Source: Chrysomallon squamiferum (lineage: Eukaryota > Mollusca > Gastropoda > Neomphalida > Peltospiridae). From it: DNA of 60,000 nt. The stretch is from NCBI GenBank assembly GCA_012295275.1, contig CM022670.1, positions 20,010,698-20,070,697 of the forward strand. Reading direction: 5' to 3'. The stretch's first letter is position 1, and every line of letters begins with the position of its first letter. The position numbers and the translations under genes were made by a program. Positions 53,801 to 60,000 of this stretch are shown piece by piece. Below the pieces are notes generated by a model, which saw only the letters and a program-made list of their open reading frames with translations, did no database searches and was not told the DNA's origin.

Positions 53801-56800
53801 TACCTTTGTTAATAATAAAGCATGACTGTCAAATAACATATGAGTAAAACATACAGAATGACATTTTTCCTTTTTTTAATATTAAAACTCCCTAATATGC
53901 AGAAAATATGGCAGGTTTATAATACTTTGCTCAGTCTTATTTATGTTTATTTATTTATTTTAATACTTTTTCCATACAATCATTTCACAATGAAAAAGAA
54001 AATGTTGGTATCGATGCATCCTCATTATACTGCTAAACTACACTATCAGCATCATTTGGTCATGTAAAAAATAAAACAATGTTATTGGACATATACAATG
54101 TACAGTACAAATTAAGTTCTTACATTTTATTTTTTTTACTTATAATTTCTCTAAATGTATGTCTTGGAATACTGTCTAAAAACTGTCTAAAACAAACATA
54201 ACTGAATCTTCAGTGTGATACTGTTGTTGTTTTTTAGTGGATTTTATTATTTTATTTATTTATTTATTTTTTAAATCTTGCCCAAATCAAACCTGACCAA
54301 ATTTTCAGTGGAATTTTAGTTTAAGTGATTATTAATTGGCTGATCTCAACTGAACATATTATAATTCTATTAATTAATAAATTGTATAAATAATTAACTA
54401 ATTTTAATTATTCCAGAGTTTTCCAGAACCGCTGTACTTCAACAAGGAAACAGGAGGATTTGAAATTATCAATGATGCCAGACAAAATTTGTCTAAACAG
54501 ATCAAAGCAGCCATTAGATCACACAAACGAACACCCAAGATCTACAAGGCAGCCAAGAACCACAATTATGTGGACATTCCTCTTTACCCCATTCAACCGT
54601 CCTTTGGACCTGAAAAAGTAGAAATTGATACAACCATCTCAGTCTTGGTAATTTATTTATTTAAACTATTTTTAATCAAAGAATACTTTAAAATCTCACC
54701 AACTTACATTGTTTTGTAAGTTATCATGACTGGTATTATTTTTATTTTTTTAAATTAAAAAATAGTTTTAAATATAAATAACCTTTGTAAAGAGGATAAT
54801 ATTGTAGATAAGATTGCATTCATATTCTCAGTAAAATATGTAAATAACTTTCACTTCATTTTTCTTCACTTTCACCCCAAAAACAGTGTTGATGGAAAAA
54901 TTACATTAAAATCATTGTTACCATCTACATATAATAAATACATGTTCAGTAGTAATCTGATGTTTGATTTATTAATAACATTATTTATTTCAATTATCTA
55001 GACACTGAATAAGGAGCAAGGAATACACTGGATAAAAGACCAGAGACTTCCAGCTTTTCTGGAGAGTGACAAATATATTGAATATCGTCTGGGAAAAATC
55101 ATCTCACAATGTCGCCTTATGGGAGAAAATGGCGAGTTTATCGCTATGAAAATAGATTATACTCCAAAACCTTCCAAAGATGCAGAAGAAGAAACTGAAG
55201 AAGAAGAAGTTGATCCTAACAAAGAGTTGATGAAAAAAATGTTTGTGTCTCTTGGAGCTTCCACTGTTGCTCAGTGTCAATCATGGTTCAATACGGCAAG
55301 ATCTTTTCAGTCAACCACAGTGACTTACACCACTCTGAGTGAACCTCAGATAGTTTCCAGTCGTCCAAGTTCATCTGCCATGTTAATTCGTCCAGACAGT
55401 GGGATTGAAAGTCCTGCTAAAGGTCCTATGTTTGGAGCAGCGTATCCAAGGTCATTGTCACCTCGTTTGAGTGCCTATCAGGATGAAGCCAAAGAACTAG
55501 ATTTGTCATCTAGTGGTATATTCACTGTGGATATGAAACCAACAACACCAAGGCCTTCTGATGCAGTATGTTTGACAACAAGTGATATTGATCAGCAGTC
55601 AAAACAGACCAGTGTTTATTACGCCAATCCTAAATATGAAGCAACTGATACAGAGTCAGGACTTGGTGATCTTTTCGGAGAGAGAGATGAAGATCTTGTC
55701 ACAGATCGAGAATCACTGCCTGATGAAAGTAAAGAAATCCAAACTGTTCTTCCTGAGACAAAGCCACATGTAGTTGTGAAAACTCTGGATGAACTTGGTG
55801 GAGTCCTTGCTGGTGCTATTCTTAAACGCTCTCTGGCTGAAGTCACAGGAATTCCTGAAAAAATCTTCCAGAAATATTCAAAACTGTTTCCCAATGAGGA
55901 GTTTTCCCATGTCACAGTGGAAATGCTGGACCATGTATCCATATCTACCCCCAGTTCCCGCTTCCCATCTCCTGTGAGAGAGAATGAAGATGAAAATCCC
56001 ATAGACAAAAAAGAGGAGAAGAAGGAAGAAAGCGATGTTGATTCACTGTTGGATAGTGAAGATGATTATGAAGAGCAGGATACATTTTTCAGAAAACACA
56101 AATTGAAAACACATGATCTGACCAGTAAGAAAGGGATAGAAAATTTCAAGAAGTTTCTGCAAGGTACAAAGGGTGAATTATACTGGAATCTGTGGATTGA
56201 TATTGATCGTAGCAACCTTCTCCTTCAACCAGATGAAGTTCAGATGTAAGAACATACACAAATATACATAATTCACAATGCATTGGTGATCTCTAATTAA
56301 TAACTTTAGATTATTCTGAATGAAAAAACAAATATATGAAATATTTCACTAGAAACAAATGTATAAATTATATAAATTGTCATCATACAAAACATTATTT
56401 ATTATCCTTAAAAACAAAATCAAAGACTTTGACCACTCTGTAAAACTAGAAAGCTTTATAAGATTTCTGAATAAAAAACTATCAGAGAAAATGTTTAATA
56501 TATGAACTTATTGCCTAAAATATTACATAGCTATAGCTAATTTTTATTAAATTACCACATATTATCCTTGTCATACTACATAAAAAATAACACATAAGAG
56601 GTAGTTCTTTCAAATACTTAACTATTTTGAAATTCTTTATAATTATTTATGTCTTGTTTATTTTTATTTTTATTTTTTTTCATCACAGCTATCTGGCTCG
56701 CATGCGAGAACGATACCACCAATCAGGAGCAGTGTTTGAACTGCCAAGGGAGTTGAAAATCAGTCTGCGATTGGTTGAGTCATCTCACTGGACAATTCCC

Positions 56801-59800
56801 AAGCTGCGTAGTATAAAAGACAGAATAGCTGAACCTCTTGTGTTGTACTGGTAAGAGGATTGTAGTAATTCTTCAACACATAAACAGTATCCAGTTTGAA
56901 CAGGGTTTAGTTTCACAGAAAATATACAAAATCGTAAAACATCCATGAAATACCAACACATCTGAAATTCGCTGAATAGGCATAAACATTTACATCTTTG
57001 AAACAGGAATAAATTTAAAATCTGGAAATTTGAGTCATTTAAACTTTTTTTAAAACGAGTACATTATGAACTCTGTTATTATTATTATTATTATTCAGGG
57101 GTCCTAGATTTCTGCTAAAACAACTGATGTGTACCAACCCAGACAAGTATTACCTGTATCACCAGCAGCAGCTACTCAAGGTGAAGGACGAAGTCAGTCT
57201 AGATCTTCCTGCTGCTTCCATGCTGCCTCTTAGACCTAGGACTTGTTATCCTAGAGTGGAACACAAAATTGTTGTAACTGATGTGAGTTTTTGAACACAT
57301 TTTAGAGTCATTACTTTATATCAAATTTGTATCATTACAAGGAGAACCTGTAACCATATATAAATATAACCAAGTTCAAAACCTATAGCTGTTACTGAAA
57401 TGTAAAGATATAAACAACATAAAATGGATTACCAAGGTGGGATTATAACCAGTGTGTATCATATTCATATAACTAAGTTAAAACCTACTCAGCTATAACT
57501 GTACAAAGAAACATACTATTGTCACATAACTAGATTTAAATATAATAACTGTAGCTGAAAAATAAATGTCAACTCTAATGTTAACATATAGGAGTTCACA
57601 TTTTTAGCATTTATATTTTGTATTTTGCACATATTAATTTCATGTTTCACATATACATATATATATAAACACCCATACATATATACACACACACACACAT
57701 ATCCATATAGATGTATAATTCCGATTATTTGATTAATTATTTAAGGCACTGGCAAGTCCCCAGTTTAAAATGGATATAAATGAGTTAAAAACTTCACCTC
57801 GTGTTGGTCTGAAGAGATCCTACAACCTTCCGGGTAAAAAGAAAAAGTTATCCAAAGATCTTGTCAAGACAAAACCAAAGAAGAAACCCATCGATTTCCT
57901 GATTTCTCCAAGAAAAGTTTCACCTGCTAAGTCAGATCCATTTTCAGAACATTCACTTGATAGAGCCAGGTAATTCTGTGTTTAGAAGTTCAAATATCAG
58001 TGTGTGCATTTGTATGTGTGTATTTATGTTTGTATGGTAGTTTGGCAGATTTATCCACACACATGTATATTATGAATACAAGTTGACTGTGTTTGTGTGT
58101 GAATGCATATTTTTGTGTGTGTGTTTGTGTTAAATATGTGTTTAATTTCACATATATTTGTTCAAGGATGATTTTATATAGAATGTTAATAAATGTTAAT
58201 TTATTAATAAGTATAATAAACATTTGCAGTTATTATTATTATTATTGCTGTTGCTATTATTATTGTCATTATTATTACTATTATTATTATTAAATTATTT
58301 GTTTTTGCCAGAACACCATTAACCAGGTCTTTCACTCAATCACCTCAGATGTCTCGGCCTCACTCATCTGCTTCTATGAAAAGCAGGTCTCCAACATCCG
58401 AGGGACTTGATGGTCTTCCACCGAAGCTCACTTCCAGACCTTCAACATCACCATTATCTGTACTGCAGCAGTCATCACGATCTACCAAAACCGGAAAACT
58501 GTCGCGACCTCAGTCAACTTCATCAGCGAAAAGTGTGGACTCAAAGAATTCAGATTTTTTGAGTGGAGAACGAATGCAGGCTTTGTTGCAGTCCCTGCTG
58601 CATGAGAAGGATTCTGGCAACTTTTTCAGAAAATTTATTGAGATGTCAGAAAATAAGGTAATGTTTTCTTATAGCTTATTTCTATTCCAAGGTTTGCAAT
58701 CCAAATTTTGTATTCCAAGATTTATAATCCAAGTTTATTTTCAAAATGTGAAGTGTAAGTTTGTATTCTGAGATTTATAATTGCTAATTTTAAATAAGCA
58801 AGATTTTTTTAAACCAAGTTAGTTTTCTGAATTTATAATCCGAAATATTTGTATTCTAAAAAATTATTACAAAATTTATATTGCATAATTCTATTTATTT
58901 TACATTTTTAAATAGAAATAATATTAATAAAAAATTATTAAAAATTTCTTATTTTCCTTGTCTTCAGTTATTTATTTGTTTCCTTTCTTTATTTATTTCT
59001 TCAGCTCTGGATAAATGCCTTTAACTTCTGGAATGATTTACAAGATTATCATCTTATGTTTTATGGAAAAGTTATTTATCCTTACCTTGTGGAAAAGAAG
59101 GCTAGGGTAAGTGTATAATTTCTATTTGTGGACTCTGTATCAAAATAAATGTAATTATTATGTATGTTTGTATTATTATTTTGTAGACTTCATATCAAAA
59201 TATATTTGTATTATTTCTCTTTGTAGAATATATAATATGTTACATTATAATGTATAATTTCTGTCTGAAAAAATATCAAAATATAATACATTATTATTAA
59301 TCCTTTTTTTTTTTTTAGACTATATACTCCAAGTATGTAGTAATTGGTGCACCTAAAAGTATTGGCTGTTCCAAGGCTGTAAGTGATCAGATTTACAAGT
59401 GTATTGATCCACCCTATGAGGAGCTGTTTGATCCAGCTGAAGAACTGTCCCTGATAGTGTTGTATGAAGCCTGGATAGAAAATCTGAATTGGGATGTCAA
59501 GTCATACAACAAGGTAACTGATGAATTTAATGTGCACCAGTGGTATTTTCAACAAATAACTTAAATATTTTTCTTAATAAAATGAGTGATAAAAGCAGGA
59601 TGATTAATTGTGAATTAAAAGATGTGTTAGCTTTGTTTTTAAAATAATGTTCGATTTTTAATTCTTCAAACAAATTTTCCAAGCTTATTTTTGCAGTAAA
59701 AATGACGTTTTGCAAATAAAACAGCTATATTATTGTTTTAATTTATTCATTTTATGGTTTTATTTTTAAACTATGATATAATTTATTTTCAGGTTGAACT

Positions 59801-59876
59801 CATTGAGGTTAAGCGACATCTTGAAACAAAATCAAAATATGTGCTCAATCTGCAGAAACGAGGCATCATAAAAGAG
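44770..59876 (+). CDS. RGS22: Regulator of G-protein signalling 22 (RGS22), 5' part, 11 exons, runs off the window
   Basis: Exons: 44770-44802, 49238-49300, 54417-54647, 55002-56245, 56689-56850, 57099-57282, 57746-57969, 58312-58657, 59005-59106, 59319-59513, 59793-59876, then GTAGGT and no further exon. Phases agree throughout (2868 nt, 956 codons); human RGS22 is about 1264 residues. Recognised from the N-terminal block LLATDDLFIEYFNDFLALP and its continuation in exons 3-4 (HWIKDQRLPAFLESD). A first RGS-type domain spans the end of exon 4 to exon 6 (FKKFLQGTKGELYWNLWIDI ... EPLVLYWGPRFL); a second begins in exon 8 (MQALLQSLLHEKDSGNFFRK) and continues through exons 9-11. Long low-complexity acidic and Ser/Pro-rich stretches (exon 4 centre, exons 7-8) look disordered. 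The family binds G-alpha subunits and is testis- and cilium-enriched in mammals. The 11-codon first exon (MATFTVVHKTL) rests only on an ATG in good context and a GTATGT donor. Confidence 0.92.
45355..45417 (-). mobile_element. tRNA-derived SINE head relic in RGS22 intron 1
   Basis: On the minus strand it reads agagttacagtggttaagcc, then tctagcttacaactggtagg, then aactgggatcatgcccc. This follows the tRNA order of box A (TnnCAGTGGTTAAG), anticodon arm, and box B (gggatcatgcc, decayed from GGTTCGATCCC). The element is truncated or decayed. Confidence 0.55.
46169..46245 (+). mobile_element. tRNA-derived SINE head relic in RGS22 intron 1
   Basis: agcgagactcactggttata, gcactagactgaaccatgac, tgtttgcaggttcacccctc: box A-like gactcactggttatagcac and box B-like ggttcacccc in tRNA spacing. 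Only the head is recognisable. Confidence 0.55.
47346..47540. repeat. TTTTA pentanucleotide-rich tract in RGS22 intron 1
   Basis: About 195 bp mostly of tttta or tttaa units, ending in several ttttg units. Interruptions are frequent. Confidence 0.85.
48128..48343. repeat. 29-bp minisatellite, about 7.5 copies, in RGS22 intron 1
   Basis: Consensus tataattataaaattttt then catgcaaacag. The last four full units keep an exact 29-bp period; earlier units carry small insertions and substitutions. Confidence 0.9.
50630..51190. repeat. Decayed tandem array, 82-109 bp unit, about 6 copies, in RGS22 intron 2
   Basis: The block tttatactttttcacagaaa ... aaggaaataaagtaa ... ttatttag recurs with equivalent points near 50641, 50750, 50835, 50928, 51016 and 51098. 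The units are diverged, so this is an old array. Confidence 0.65.
52260..53045. repeat. Degenerate GAT/GTG-rich cryptic repeat in RGS22 intron 2
   Basis: Repeated words gatggtcataa or gatgatcataa (about 52488, 52623, 52709, 52759, 52865) and ggtaacagttac (about 52733 and 52880) recur without a fixed period. The open frames across it (MVKTVVVMMVLMV type) are artefacts of the simple sequence. Confidence 0.6.
53666..53691. repeat. Poly-A tract, RGS22 intron 2
   Basis: About 22 consecutive A residues. It could be a retroposon tail, but no body is recognisable upstream. Confidence 0.8.
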
Positions 59877-60000
59877 GTAGGTTCACCCACCATCCCTGAT
59901 CCACCCTTATTTTAAGATAAATTCTGTATTTGCATTGCAAATGTAATAATTATTTAAATACATTTTATCTTTTAGTTCCTGATACTGTTAAATTTTTAAT

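Larger units (their letters stand above)
49301..54416 (+). other. RGS22 intron 2
   Basis: 5.1 kb. Directly after the donor, a gggattgctac word recurs four times with slight changes (about 49312, 49360, 49387 and 49430). Further on come the decayed 82-109 bp array, the GAT/GTG cryptic repeat and a poly-A tract. Confidence 0.75.

Noticed and set aside
55619-56008. 129-codon minus-strand frame
   Set aside because: Shadow of RGS22 exon 4, whose plus-strand frame carries the conserved protein.
1-60000. CRISPR arrays, operons, riboswitches, rRNA or intact tRNA genes
   Set aside because: Looked for and not seen. The window is intron-rich animal nuclear DNA; the tRNA-like segments lack paired acceptor stems.

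Overview
The window is AT-rich eukaryotic nuclear DNA: three intron-split genes with canonical GT-AG junctions, long introns, abundant (ATT)n and (CA)n microsatellites and decayed DNA transposons. The gene set (SCPx-type thiolase/sterol carrier protein, a FAM151/menorin protein, RGS22) is metazoan. The very AT-rich composition, long introns and heavy trinucleotide microsatellites fit a lophotrochozoan, perhaps a cephalopod mollusc. That assignment is inference, because no species-specific marker was seen.

Layout. 1-6.5 kb: gene-free, microsatellite-rich DNA. 6666-19098 (+): complete SCP2/SCPx gene in 18 coding exons (thiolase domain, then an SCP2 lipid-transfer domain ending in the peroxisomal signal AKL). 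One junction (exon 8 to exon 9) does not keep the reading frame as given. 19.1-23.6 kb: 3' UTR and intergenic DNA between convergent genes. 23595-26774 (-): complete FAM151-like gene in 4 coding exons with an N-terminal membrane anchor. 26.8-44.8 kb: 18 kb intergenic region between the divergent FAM151 and RGS22 genes, holding two related 0.67 kb Tigger/pogo-like elements with TA target duplications, a tRNA-derived SINE relic, several decayed tandem duplications and an unclassified block with a cluster of nuclear-receptor-type half-sites. 44770 to the window end (+): 5' part of RGS22 (11 exons, about 956 codons), continuing past the right edge. Its first two introns (4.4 and 5.1 kb) carry SINE relics, a 29-bp minisatellite, a TTTTA pentanucleotide tract and a decayed tandem array whose units contain 3' splice-site-like motifs.

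The three genes have no evident functional link: peroxisomal lipid metabolism, an extracellular or membrane menorin-family protein, and a G-protein regulator. I found no operon, CRISPR array, rRNA or intact tRNA gene. No convincing undescribed system is visible. The most useful leads are the SCP2 frame conflict, the splice-acceptor-like intronic array and the half-site cluster.
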